A DNA stretch of 64,000 bases from Mortierella sp. BCC40632 (lineage: Eukaryota > Mortierellomycota > Mortierellomycetes > Mortierellales > Mortierellaceae). The notes under the pieces were generated by a model, which was given only the letters and a program-made list of their open reading frames with translations, was not told where the DNA came from and made no database searches. The position numbers and the translations under genes are program-made. Below are positions 35,012 to 46,916 of this stretch, in pieces. Location: NCBI GenBank assembly GCA_011634665.1, contig WAEK01000014.1, forward strand, positions 788,501 through 852,500, given 5' to 3'. Position 1 is the stretch's first letter, and each line of letters begins with the position of its first letter.

Positions 35012-37450
35012 ATGGTGTCGAGCCGACCTAGCCCAATGGACCGTGAACATTCATACAATCGCTACAGTGACCACTATTATGACCACGATGACTTTGACAA
35101 TGGTATTGACCTCGATGATAACGACGACGATGACACCAAAGACATGCAACGTCGAGAACCAGAAGCAAATTCTACGATTACGGCAACAGCCACTAAACGT
35201 GGCGACAAGGGTCCCAGACAAGACCGGTTCCGGTTCAGTCGACCGAGTCTATTGCGCAAACCCCAAACGCTTCAAGTCATGAGTGGTCACCGATGGCGAC
35301 GTCAACTCAGCGACGGTCACTTTGAAGAGGATGATGAAGAGGATGATGGAAACCAGAAGGAAGAAGGAGAAAGGAGTAACAGTCACCTCCCCAAGGGAGA
35401 TTCCCATCGAGGCCAGCAACAACGCCAGCAAGACCCACGAGAGCCAAGCAAGACCCTTGGCGACACAAAGCAGCAGGGTTGGCGCAAGAGCCTTGTGGAC
35501 GTGATTTGGTTTGGGAGGAGTACCAACAATAGCAACCAAAGCGGTAGCAACAGCAGTGGCAGCAATGGTAGTAGCAGCAACAACAGCAAGAGGAGTAGCG
35601 GCCTTTGGGGTCAGCGACGAGAACAGCACCATGCCGCCAAGGCAGCAGCAGCGACCCTGCCTGTGCGTATTTCTCTGCCCAAACCTATTTCTGCACCTGT
35701 GCCTGTGGATGCATCTACGTCCGTGCCTGTGAAATCAGAGGGCTGCAAGGAGGAACCAAATGAGGAGAAAGATGCAAAAGAAGAGGAGGAGAAGGCAACA
35801 ACAACAACAACAGCAACAACAATAGCGGCGGCAAACGAGGCCCTGTGGAGTGAGGACGGGGTGGATCGTGTCAGGGGGCTAGGGCCAGGACAGACGCGGA
35901 TGACACGCCCTTCCAGCGACGACGCTCTCGCACGCAAGAGGGATGGGGATAACGTTCGTCTTGATGGACCAAAGCTCAGTACCGGAAAATCCAAGATCTA
36001 TTTCGGACGCGCATGGTGTAGACTCAAGCAACAAGGTCCACTCTCCCCCCCTGCCTCGAGCACAACCCTGCCTCACTCAGAATCTGAAGCTGGTTCTGCT
36101 GATGCGAAGGAGTTTGCTGCAGGATCGACGACAATCCCCAATCCGCTGTTGACCAAGACTACAACCACAGCCCTGTCGACGCCCATGCCGGATACTGAGC
36201 CCACGTCTCCACTCTCTGAGAGTACACAGAGGACCCTTAGCAAGAGCCCAGACAGGAAGGAGACATCGTTTGCAGAACGTGGGGCGAATACGTGGAGAAA
36301 ACTTTGGCCCGCAAATCGGAGGAGTTGCCACGGATATTTGATGACGCCGCCAGAAAGGGATTCGTTATCTTTGTCGCCCGAGGTCAAGAACGAGGTCGAG
36401 GCCAGTGACAGACCAGTTCATCCACTGGAAGAACCTTCGTCCTCTGCTCGACCACAGCCGCACCCAGGAGTCGTCGTAACCATTACTCAAGACAAAAGTG
36501 AGAGTCGCACAAGTATTGAACAGAAACGACTGTCAGTGGTCCAGAACCGGTGGCAGGACCATTCTCATGGTCAACCATCGCTTCATACACTTGCTAGCAG
36601 TAGTAGTGATACTAGCATTGAACCTCAAAGACCAACCCCCACAGGTTCGCCCGTGATGTCAGGTGCGGGGCTAGCTTGTCGAGAGCGCCGGCGACACACG
36701 TATGACACGTACCAGAGCACACCGTTGCGGCATCTGACGGAGGCAGGATCAGGAACAAGCGCAACCAAGGCACAAGACGAGACATCACCACGATCCAAGA
36801 CCGAGCGACATCACAGTGTGCCTGCGATGATGGTGATGGCTCCAGGAACAAGCCAGGGACACTGGGCAAGTCATCCCTATTACCAGCATCAGAACAGCAG
36901 CATTGGGAGCAGCGGAAGCCATGTCTTTACCGAGGTGCATGAAAACAACAAGACGTGGCGAGGTCTCTTTGCAGCTGTGAGGCAGTTGTCGCATTCGACC
37001 TCGACAACGGGCTCATCGATCCATTCCAACTCGTCTGGGTCCTCTAGTAGTGTGACACTCTCGTCGTCACTGTACTCGTCTGATGTTGACATTTTGTGCA
37101 GACAGGACCAGGATGAGGATGAGGAGGACATCAGGGAGAAAGGCGGTCAGGAAAAGAAACTCCCGCTGGGCGGGGGAGTCATGGACCGATCCGAGCAAAG
37201 TGGAAAATATACCAAGGTTGGAGAGGAGGAAGAGGTTAGAGCCGAGACGTGGCGGGAAAGCGTGTCAGGTCAGAGACGGTCAGTCAGAAAGAGTGGTAGC
37301 GGGCGGAGACAACAGAGCCGAACAGGGAAGGAGAAGAGGAGTCAAGGAGGCAAGGCCAAGGAGAAACGACCGGCAGGCGTACGGCGATTCTCTTCCATCT
37401 TTCAAACACGGGACGGAACCATGCAGAGGTCGGTGATCTCGCTGTGGTAG
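35012..37450 (+). CDS. Disordered Ser/Arg/Gln-rich protein of unknown function
   Basis: Single-exon frame of 812 residues from the ATG at 35012 (context AACAACAATGG) to a TAG at 37448-37450. I do not recognise a domain. The N terminus is rich in Asp, Tyr and His (YNRYSDHYYDHDDF), followed by acidic-basic alternation, Asn/Ser repeats near residues 170-195, and many short basic-Ser segments. Two small hydrophobic-aromatic pieces (WRKSLVDVIWFGR and TWRKLWPANRR) and a basic C terminus (KRPAGVRRFSSIFQTRDG) are the best candidates for conserved motifs. The Tyr/Trp-containing motifs embedded in disorder suggest a scaffold or signalling protein; that is inference. Non-repetitive codon use throughout argues that the frame is real. 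Confidence 0.68.
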   Translation: MVSSRPSPMDREHSYNRYSDHYYDHDDFDNGIDLDDNDDDDTKDMQRREPEANSTITATATKRGDKGPRQDRFRFSRPSLLRKPQTLQVMSGHRWRRQLSDGHFEEDDEEDDGNQKEEGERSNSHLPKGDSHRGQQQRQQDPREPSKTLGDTKQQGWRKSLVDVIWFGRSTNNSNQSGSNSSGSNGSSSNNSKRSSGLWGQRREQHHAAKAAAATLPVRISLPKPISAPVPVDASTSVPVKSEGCKEEPNEEKDAKEEEEKATTTTTATTIAAANEALWSEDGVDRVRGLGPGQTRMTRPSSDDALARKRDGDNVRLDGPKLSTGKSKIYFGRAWCRLKQQGPLSPPASSTTLPHSESEAGSADAKEFAAGSTTIPNPLLTKTTTTALSTPMPDTEPTSPLSESTQRTLSKSPDRKETSFAERGANTWRKLWPANRRSCHGYLMTPPERDSLSLSPEVKNEVEASDRPVHPLEEPSSSARPQPHPGVVVTITQDKSESRTSIEQKRLSVVQNRWQDHSHGQPSLHTLASSSSDTSIEPQRPTPTGSPVMSGAGLACRERRRHTYDTYQSTPLRHLTEAGSGTSATKAQDETSPRSKTERHHSVPAMMVMAPGTSQGHWASHPYYQHQNSSIGSSGSHVFTEVHENNKTWRGLFAAVRQLSHSTSTTGSSIHSNSSGSSSSVTLSSSLYSSDVDILCRQDQDEDEEDIREKGGQEKKLPLGGGVMDRSEQSGKYTKVGEEEEVRAETWRESVSGQRRSVRKSGSGRRQQSRTGKEKRSQGGKAKEKRPAGVRRFSSIFQTRDGTMQRSVISLW

Positions 37451-39578
37451 TCGCTGAGGAGCGAACAAGTGAGGATAGATGAGCTGAAGAAGAGGAGCTC
37501 AAATAAAAAGAAGCCAATGGCGCTTGGGCATCGTGAATGGGGCAAAAAAGAAAACAACCGGAGATCTCCATCTTGCAGTAGAGTTGCCAGTCTAGAGGCG
37601 AGGAAGGAAAAAATGTGTGTGTGTGTGAGAGAGAGAGAGGCTGAGAGCATGTGTACCCGCGGCAATTGTTTAGTAGGCTCGGGTGCTTTTAATTGCACGG
37701 TCGTATGTCCAGATGTTCGTTTGGTGTTTTTTTTTAGTCTGGGCCCTGTCCAGGAAGCGACGGACGGAGCAGCCCGCCTTGCTAGGGGGCAGCTCTGGGC
37801 GCCTCGTTTGGTCTGTCAGACACGCGGACCTTTGACAGGAACGGAGAGAAAGCGCGGGAACTGTAAAAAAGTTATGAGATAATTAGCGGAAACGGCTCAC
37901 CCCTGTTGAAACAGGCGAAACAGACTGGTGGGGGCGCCATCAGTGGGTGGGTGGGTGGGTGGGTGGGTAGGTCATGTCATACACAAGCACGCATCGTCTA
38001 TTGTCTATCGTCCAGACAATGATGCCAGCAACCATCTTGCACACACACAGATACACAAGCATACATTCACATCCACATCCACAAACACACAGACGGGACC
38101 CGCGCACGCGCGACATGCATTCCTCTGCGGGAAGCCGAACCACGCAGGACGCGTGGGGGGGAGGAGGAGAGACGGAGCCAAAGACGAGACGGATTTGTCC
38201 AAGGATGAAAAAGGAGAGATGATAGAAGGAAGGAAAGAGAGACAGACAGACAGACTGATAGACAGAGAGAGAGAGAGAGAGAGAGGGACAGAAAAGAAAT
38301 AGACAGAGAGGGAGAAATGGATGAGGATTCAGAAGGTTTAATGTCTTTCTTTTCATGAGACGATGGACGAGGAGTTGCGATCCAGTACGAACACTTGCTC
38401 GGCGGCTATTGGCCGGGCCAGCTTCGTCATTGGCGCCTTTCTGTTTCGCAGCAGGATGCGATGTGCATTTTTTTTTTTTTTTTTTTTTTTCTGTGTGTTT
38501 CTCTCTTTATCTTTTTATCTTTCAACTGCGCGCGCTGTTCTTTTTGCTTGGTTCATCATCCTTTTCATTGCCAGCTCTCAGCTTGATCCTATTCTTTCTT
38601 TCTCTCACTCTTTTTCATCCACTCCTCATCGATCCTACCCATCCCACTCTCCTCTCTTTTACTCCAGTCCTCCAGCCAGACGATCCATTCTCTCCTTTGG
38701 CTACGACTGCAGCATTCCCGCCAAACGCCTTTTGTCCACACGGTACGTCTCCCCTTCCCATGTGTCATTCTCTTTCATCGCCTTCATTCATTCATTTATT
38801 CATTCTGTCACTTTCCACCCCACCCTTCCTCCCTCCTCCCCGCGGCAGGTTTGGAGTCTTCATGGCGGCGCGCTCACTCGCTGACCTTGAAGCACAAACT
38901 CTAACCCACCGCGCCCCTGTCCCCCGGTGATCCTGATGAACATCGCACTTGCGCATCTTTCTGCTTGACCCTTGTCCCGCCCGACTTGCGTGTCCATCTG
39001 TCCTCTCTTTCTTCTCTCTTTTCTCTCTCTCTCTCTTTACTCCTCTTTCTCCTCTTTTCTTCTTCTCCTCTTTCTTTTCCTTTTTTTTTTTTTTTTTCAT
39101 CTTTTATTTCATCCCCCCCCCCCCTCGCGCCACCGGAACCACCCGGAAACGGCCGGTTTTCGCCATTTAAAACTCTTTCTTCTCTTCTCTTGCACTTTGC
39201 GTTCCTCTTAGCGTCGACTCAGGAATTGTCTCCCACTCTTCTCACTCTCTCACCTCCTCTCTTCTCTTCTCTTCTCTCTTTTCTTCGCTCTACCGGTCCT
39301 CTCCTTCCCGCACACACAGGATCGCTCGCTTGCTTGCTTGTTTGCTTGCTCCTCCCACGCCCTACTTGACCTCCTTTCTTTTCTCTCTCTCTCACTCTCT
39401 CTATTGTCTGTATCCCCCTTTCGCTGTATATGTGTGATTCCTGATTCTGACATTCCGTGCCCCTGCTCTCCCTCACACTCCCACCCACTCACTACCCACA
39501 CAACCCACACCCACACCATCTCTTTTTTCTCATTCTCGCTCTCGTTCTTTTTTCTTCTTTCAATCGCTTCTCGGGATC
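37451..39578. other. Intergenic region leading to forkhead gene
   Basis: Contains a TGGG tetranucleotide repeat at about 37944-37967, (GA)n near 38262-38284, T runs at 38467-38491 and 39080-39097, a C run near 39113-39124 and more than 1 kb of CT-rich leader-like sequence. No gene supported. Confidence 0.55.
37502..37507 (+). terminator. AATAAA polyadenylation signal
   Basis: AATAAA 52 bases after the stop of the disordered-protein gene. Confidence 0.45.
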
Positions 39579-41426
39579 ATGCCCATCCTCTTGGACGTGG
39601 ACGTGAAGCAGACTCTGGATCACTCGCCGCAGGAACATTCGACCGTTCACCAGCCATCTTCTCCATCGCTTCAGCTCCGCCCCTTGTCGCAGGAGCCCGC
39701 TCATCTGCGTGCCAGCCCCCGCAGGACCCTCAGTGCCCGGAGTATCACTCGGCTCAAGAAGGAGGTCGAGGCCTCTATGCAGCTCGGACTTGACCAGGAC
39801 CCGCTCCCGCTCCAGTCCCGGCTTCACCTGCAGCGGCTCCTTCCCGGGGACGACGTTCACTGCTACGATGACATGACCACGCGCCTCGACGCTCCCGCCT
39901 CGTCCCCGCTCTCTGCCCGACTCGGTCCCGCAAGAGCCTCAACCCACCGGCGCGACGAAAAGGAGTGCACCGATACCCCAGTCCTCGGACTCGCTGTCCC
40001 ATCACTCCCCTGTCCGGCCCTGCAGCCATCCTCCACTGCCGCTCTCTCAACGAAGCCTCTTCTTTCGTCCTCGACCACCTCTCTCGGTGTTTCTGTACAG
40101 TCTCGTTCACCTTCTCCTGCCTGTACGTCCACCTCTTCTCCACTGATCTCGACCACCTCTGCTTCGATCATGACGATCGCTCCTGTCGCCGTCAAGGCTC
40201 CATCGACCCCTTCTCTGCTCTCCTCCCGCCCGCGGTCTGCGCTCTCATCGTCGCCGCCTAACTCGACAGTGCAATCGTCACCCCTGCTGGATATTGGGAA
40301 CACGGACGCATTTCCGGACTGCAGCGCAGACACTGTTCTCTTCCGTGCCTCACGCGAACGCAGAGGCAAAGAGAATCAGGAGCCCGATAACGTTCGTGTT
40401 GGCACAAGACGTTCCTCAAGTCATGGCTCCACCACAAGCACACGTCTTGTCAGGTCTATCTCCGCGACCCATGCAGCAGTAACAGCAAATACAACAGCTG
40501 CAGCCACAACGATGACAGCAACCCCACCCGTTGCTGCTGCTGTTGGCATTGCAGTTAATACTCCCACAACAGCAGTTGGTGTTACTACCATGACACTTTC
40601 TACTCCAACGACAACGACTCTGACAACGGCTCATCCAGTCTTCCCCCCACCACAGTCCCCTTCACTCTCCTCAACTGTTGGATCGGATGAGTCAGCCCCA
40701 GTCTCTACGTCTGTTCTTGAGGCACGGCAGCCCATGACCGTTGAGACACCCCAGCAAAGTGCAGCCGAGTCGACATCGCCTGGGCCAACCAATGACGCAG
40801 CGGTCACCCTGGACCAGCGCCCTTCGAGCCCAGCCGCCAATCAAGTGTCTGGCGATGGCAAGATAGCGTCACACCCTTTGACCGAGCCACCATCAACAGA
40901 CGCAGTCCGCCCCCTGTCAGAGGTCAACAACACCACAGATCAGTCGAGTGTTGCCACCACTGACACCACAAAGGACGAGTCGGCTGTTGAGGCGAGAATG
41001 TACTCTCCACTGGAGAAGCCACCCATCTCGTATGCTAATCTGATTCTACAGGCCATCTCTGAATCGGCGGCACTCCGGCTAACGCTGGGAGACATTTACG
41101 CGTGGATCAAGGACCGGTACCCGTACTATCGCCACTCCAACAGCGGCTGGCAGGTAAGCACTTTTTTTTTTTTTTTTTTCTTTTTTTTCTTCTTTTCCTC
41201 TTTCCTCTTTCTTTCTTTTGTTAGGATGCGGTGTGATGGAAGGAAGGGGGGAGGGTGAAGAAAAAATGCGATTATGTGGTGCGGTGTGGTGTGTGTGTTG
41301 TGTGTATGTGTTGTATGTATTTGTGTAGATGTGTGAATGTCTGTTTGTGTGAAATGCATGGCGTGCTTTTGTTTCCGCTTGTGTCAGTGTGGGGTGGGTA
41401 GAGAGTCTAAAAGGAACCAGGACAAA

Positions 41427-41472
<46 letters not shown>

Positions 41473-43868
41473 CAGGGCCATCAAAATTTGAGCCCCCCTC
41501 TCTCGAGCCCTCTTCTCTTCCTCCCGTCCCTCTTTTCTCTCCACAGACACACGAACCAATGCCGTGCATCCACACAGAATCATCACAATCAAAAAAAGCC
41601 TATCAACAAAACCACTGTCCCCGACATCTAACGCACGTGCCTTCCACACCTCTTTTCCCCTCCTCACTCTCCGAATAGAACTCGATCCGTCACAATCTCT
41701 CCCTCAACAAAGCCTTCCTCAAACTCGACCGCAAGGCCGGCGATCCAGGCAAGGGCTGCTTCTGGACCCTGCACAAGGACGCTCGCGCCATCTGCGCACA
41801 AACCGGTTGCAAAAAACCCCGTAAAGCCGTTGTCGATCCTATGCTCCTCCACCCCCAGAGCGAAGATTCGCCTGTCAGTGGCATGGTGACTCGCTCGAGC
41901 TCTACCTCTGACGCCACACCTTCCAGGAGCACTCTCTCCCGCTCCAGGAACCTACCCTCAACCACGCTCCCAAAGCTCAACTGTCAGTCCCCCGACTCGA
42001 AACCCCTTGCCTCCTCTCGTCGCCTCTTTGATGGCACGGATTCTGTGCCCTCACCTGCAGCCTCTGAGGATGCAGAAGAACCCCGAAGCCCAAGGAGAAG
42101 CGGTCGTGCTCGCCGTCCACCCCGTCTCAAGGAGGCCGAAGACTTTGTTTATGACTCTCCACAGTCCCTGACTTTTTCTGCCTTGACCACGGGCACTCCC
42201 CCAACCACGGGATCTACCAGCAGCGCTGCAGGAGCTGGATCACTTTCAACTCCGCCTTCTTCACCAGACCCATCCGAGGATTTGCGCGATGACGATAAAG
42301 AAAAATCTGTCTCATCACACCGGATCCGACGACCACCCCCTAACCTAGCCGAGTTTGTCTCTTCTAAAGACTTTCGAGCTTTGCCCTGTGGTAAGCGACC
42401 TGTGGGACGACCACCAGGATCGACCAACCTGAGCTTGGCTGAAAAGGCAGAGAGGCGACGCAGTAAGGCCGAGGCAAGAGCAAGGTCAGGATCACCCTCC
42501 ACCTCGACCAGCGCCTCTGCCTTGTCATCGTCTACAACAGCCACCCCAGCGTCCCAGAGTGCGCAAGAGTCATTTGCACTAGGCGAATCCGGAGCACTGG
42601 ATGATACGGCAACATTCACACGACGACCCATGTCAGTCCCATTGAGTGCTCTTAGTCACTCTAAGCGACCCAGTCAGGATTTCTCAAGCGGAATGGGTGG
42701 ATCCAAGAAACAACGGCGTGAGGACCAACAGATGGGATCACGACAACGCCAGAGACAACAACGATCGCAATCATTTACAGAGGATCGAATGGACCGAGGC
42801 TTTTATGGGTTTAGCAAGTACAGTCGTGGAAATGGTAACGAGCGCCGCGATATGATGACAACAGTTTCGGAAGACGACTGGTCGGACTCGGATTTTGATT
42901 TCTTGAGGGAGGAGGAAGAGAGCTACCGATTGAGCATTCTTCGGATCCGGAATGCAAAGGCTCGATCGCGTGGCGGACGGATCTATCTCGACGATGAAAA
43001 TGGCATGGACAGTGACGATGAGCGGATGACTATGGACCGAGATGAGGCCAGTCATTTGTGGACACATCACCATGGTGTTCCCTCTGCAGATCACCGCAAT
43101 GCCGGAGGGCAACCAGGCAAGGATGGTGGAGGAATGAAGCTGTTGATGGATCCATCTGTGATCACTTATGGATTCGACAGCTGTGACTCGCAGTACATCT
43201 TGGACTTTAACCAAGGCCCTCTGTTCAACAACGTGTCTTGGCCCGAGTTTTCGGATATGAAGGGGAGAAATGGCGAAGACGAGTCGAATGAGGCTGGTCT
43301 GTCGACCGTTCCCGGTGAGGAAGATTGCCGAACGATGGCGAGTCTGACCAACTTGGCGAAGCAGTCCATGACACAGCTCAAGGACTGTCCCGTGACGATA
43401 GATCCAGAAACAGAGGAGCCAGCGACTCCTGTGACAACGACGACTCTGGAACTGGAGCGGGACTGGGCACTATTGACGTCGAGCCTTGGTTCGACTTCAT
43501 TGGGTTTGGGAAATGGCCTTGAATCAGAGGAAGCTTTAGTATCTCAGTCGTTAGAGACGCCCGGGATGGCGATCTCGGACGTGGCGCTGGTCGAGGCGAC
43601 AAAAACAATCAAGGAGGAACAGCAGGACATTGATGAGGATGTATTGATGATGGGAGAGACGACGATGATACTGGAAAAGAATCAACCGCACCCACAGCAG
43701 CCACAGCAACAACAGCTTCCAAAGTCAGCAGGACTACTATTGGATGGGGTTGTTCCTGTGCTGGGTGCGGTCTCGGCCATGCCTGTCGCTGAGTTGTCCG
43801 GTAGTGTTCTCAAGGAGGAGGATGGCGAATTTTTGAAGGATTATATTGGATGGTCATTGTGTGAGTGA
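39579..43868 (+). CDS. Forkhead transcription factor
   Basis: DNA-binding regulator of the winged-helix forkhead family. Exons 39579-41153 and 41679-43868 total 3765 nt, 1254 residues, with a phase-0 junction. The forkhead domain starts near residue 479 (EKPPISYANLILQAI), continues through TLGDIYAWI and YPYYR, and crosses the intron exactly at GWQ|NSIRHNLSLNKAF, the recognition helix. It ends with PGKGCFWTL. N-terminal to it are ~480 residues of Ser/Thr/Pro-rich sequence. C-terminal are ~680 residues with a basic, AT-hook-like stretch (GKRPVGRPPGST, near residue 762), acidic patches and Gln-rich segments that could activate transcription. Fungal forkhead proteins control cell cycle and development; which subclass this one belongs to cannot be told from the domain alone. 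The intron is 525 nt, the longest in the core genes here. Confidence 0.94.
41430..41470. repeat. (GA)n microsatellite inside the forkhead intron
   Basis: About 20 GA units, 280 bases into the 525-nt intron. Confidence 0.95.
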
Positions 43869-43939
43869 AGAAGAACACCCTCAGGGGGAGAAAATCTATA
43901 AAAGAGGCCACTATACCAGCCTGATAAAAGAGAGAGAAG

Positions 43940-43970
<31 letters not shown>

Positions 43971-44070
43971 GTAAAAACGACAAAAAACAACAACTTGCAA
44001 AGACAGTTCGGTAGTATAGCGCATATTGATCTTTTTTATATATCACCTTTCTTTTTTTTCTTTCTTTCTT

Positions 44071-44144
<74 letters not shown>

Positions 44145-46180
44145 CCCCATAAACGACATTGTCTGTCGACTATGAATCCCATAAACCGTTAGGCACTATT
44201 TAACTTGAAAAGTTTTGGTAGTTTCAGCCCTTTTTCTCAAGAAAAAAAAAATTAAGTGTGTTCTCAGTGGTTAGAAGATTCGAGGTTTAGAATTAAGCGC
44301 TGGCGTATGGGGCGATCTCGTCAAAGAATTGAAATCATGGCGACGTCCGTTTACCAGAAATGACACCTGTGGTCCGTGCAGAAGAGCCCGCTCAAAGAAA
44401 TTTATTTGTGGATGAAGAGGGGCTTCAGAACCCCGAAGAACCTGAACTCGTTTTTTTACTGTGGAGTTAGACCAGGAAGAAGAAGAGACCAAAAAAGTGA
44501 GAAAATGTAAAAGAACTTGTCAAAATCATGGCGAGCTGCCACTCTTCAGCTCTGGTTACTAGATAGGATTACCTGTATCAGGAACTCACCACCGGGTAGA
44601 GCCGATGGGTCGGTTGGTAAGGGGACCAAGGGAGGGATCACAGTCTTGAGCCAGCTTATGAGACACAATTCGAGCAGCCACTGTTCGATATCAGCAGGAT
44701 GTGATCACTTGCTTCTGAAAACTAGAAGGCCACGATGCCATGCGGAGTGGCCTGTCATTAGAGAGCCACTGCAAGTAGACCTATCGATCACCCAAGTAGA
44801 CCCACCAGTGCCTTGTGCACGAAAGGAAGACTGTAAACAGGCAGAAGTGAAAAAAGTTTCTCTCTCTCTCCATTCATTTGATCACCATCTTGGAATCACA
44901 CCATCATCCATCCATCCATCCATCCATCCATCACTCGCAGTGAAATATGCTAGTCATCATTCCATCGCTCCATGTTTGCATGAACTCTAGACTAATGACC
45001 ATACTTAACTTTCACTAGGCTTTAAAGAGCACAAATCCTTTTCTTTACCCCTGGTTAACAACATGGTTGCTACTAGTTTTGGATTCTACATACAAACATC
45101 GTTTGTCAAATGCAACTTGAACCCTCGACGTCAGATTATTTTCAGGAGACGGGATTATGAAAGGCCAGACCCAAAATGCAGGTATTGGAATCCAAACAGG
45201 ATCCGATAACAAGCAGAGTGAGGATCGAGGAGTCACGGGTTGTCTCATAGGCTGACCAGCTGATCGTTGCACCGACTTTGGCTACCCTCCCAATAAAGGG
45301 AGCCCCTTTGGCTCAACCCTGTTGGCAATAGGGTTTTTTCTCTTAAAAGTATGAGAACCGCTCAGGGGCTCAGGGGTTGGAAATGGACGACCAGAAAGCT
45401 CGAGTTGCCTAGTAAGGCGTGGCACGATTTATGGTCCACTCATACATCCTGGTTTCCCTACTATTATCCCAGGACAACGAGACCAACGAGATTGCACACT
45501 CGGACGTGGCCTGCATACTACTCTGCTTTCTGTGCTGGCGACATTTGTCTTCGGTTGGATCTCTTCCCACCAGTGCCTGGACTGCTCTTCCTGAACACCG
45601 TGTTGCTGCAACTGACATCTGCCAAAACAACAACAACAACAACAACAACAACTTCAAGACGACGCCTCGGTTGTTGGGGTGCATACGATGGTCCGACCAG
45701 CTGACGCGACCACGGACAGCAACTCTATTTGGCAAAGCCCAGGGCATAGGCCATACGCCATGGAGATCTCGCCGCTGTCTCTCCCCCTTTTTTTTCCCTA
45801 CCCTACAGTTCCTGGGACTAGCGTTTGATACACAAGAAGAAAAAAAGGGGGGAGTGCGTGGCCGAATGGGCAAAAGTGGGCGCGTCAGGCCATTGAGCCA
45901 TCTGTGTCAAGACCCAGTCCCTGGAGGATCAAGAGCTGCCTTGACAAGAAAGTGCCTCCTCTTCGCCTGCTCTGCGCCTCGCCTCTTCTCAAATCCGCGT
46001 GGAGCACAAGTCAGACCAGGACGCGCCTTTCTCTCTTTTTGCCCACCCGCTCCTCTGGTGCTGACACAATTCCTCAATCTTGTCATCCCCTGGTTGCTTG
46101 GTGGCCATTGACTTTTATCTCCTTTCCTTCCGACCGTGTCTCCAGCCTTTCTCTTTCCTCCTCTTTTTATTTTCTTTCTT

Positions 46181-46213
<33 letters not shown>

Positions 46214-46916
46214 TTCTTTCTCTCTCTCTTTCTCTCTCATTGCCTTGTCTCCTTCATTGGCCTTCCTACTTCCATCGCTTGCCTCTCTCGATCGGAGCCT
46301 TGCCACTCTCCAAGTGCAGCGGTGTCTTTCCTCGCACCGCAACGGCAACCTTACAACGACAACAGAGACAGTGCGACCTCTTCCACTCACCTCTCTCTTT
46401 AACACACACGCGCCATCTCACCATCCCACGCGTCCGCCTTGATGACTCTCCTCTCTACCAGACTCTTCTCTCTCTAACGCTCCGCAGTCTATTGGCGTGT
46501 CTTAACATCACACAGACCTGCGGGTTTGTTTTCTCGTTTTCTCTCTCTCTCTTTCTCTCCTCCACTCTCCTCTCTCATCCTCTCATCCAACAGAGGTATC
46601 TTACGAGAACCCGACATTCCACACCTCTCATCATCTCGACCACTCATATTCTCTCCTTCAGTGTCCTCGGTCTCCGCCAACCTCAGTCTCCCCTCCACTC
46701 CTGTACAATTACTACCTTCTACTGTCCAATCTTCTTTTTAATACTTCTCTCCCGACGAGAACGTCCACCAGAAATAGGAACGGAATCGGCCCCTCTCCCC
46801 CTTTCCCTCCCTACACACACACACACACATTTACACGCACCTGTCTCGGAGCTGGTATCGAGTACTCTCCGCACATCGCAGTCTCTCCGGGCCGTGAAAA
46901 CAAAGCCTCCTTTCCA
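43869..46916. other. 3-kb intergenic region with opposed homopolymers
   Basis: An A29 run at 43941-43969 and a T70 run at 44073-44142 follow the forkhead stop. A CCAT repeat lies at about 44905-44932, a CAA repeat near 45628-45650, and CT tracts at 46170-46240 and 46520-46570 precede the next gene. No gene supported; frames here are not protein-like. Confidence 0.55.
44073..44142. repeat. Poly(T)70
   Basis: Seventy uninterrupted T, the longest homopolymer in the window. Real length may differ because such tracts are hard to sequence. Confidence 0.9.

Noticed and set aside
38355..39369. Several overlapping plus-strand frames of 100-190 codons
   Set aside because: They are Phe/Leu/Ser-rich translations of CT and T tracts, with no consistent codon pattern and several frames open at once.
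39863..40369. Antisense frames inside the forkhead gene
   Set aside because: Shadows of the sense strand; the forkhead frame is continuous and domain-bearing.
45240..45320. RNA gene candidate with a short GGGAG/CTCCC hairpin
   Set aside because: A single weak hairpin near CCCTCCCAATAAAGGGAG; nothing matches a known RNA family.
45409..46900. Frames up to 416 codons before the NIPA-type gene
   Set aside because: Composition follows CT repeats and the CAA triplet run, and they overlap the leader of a well-supported gene.
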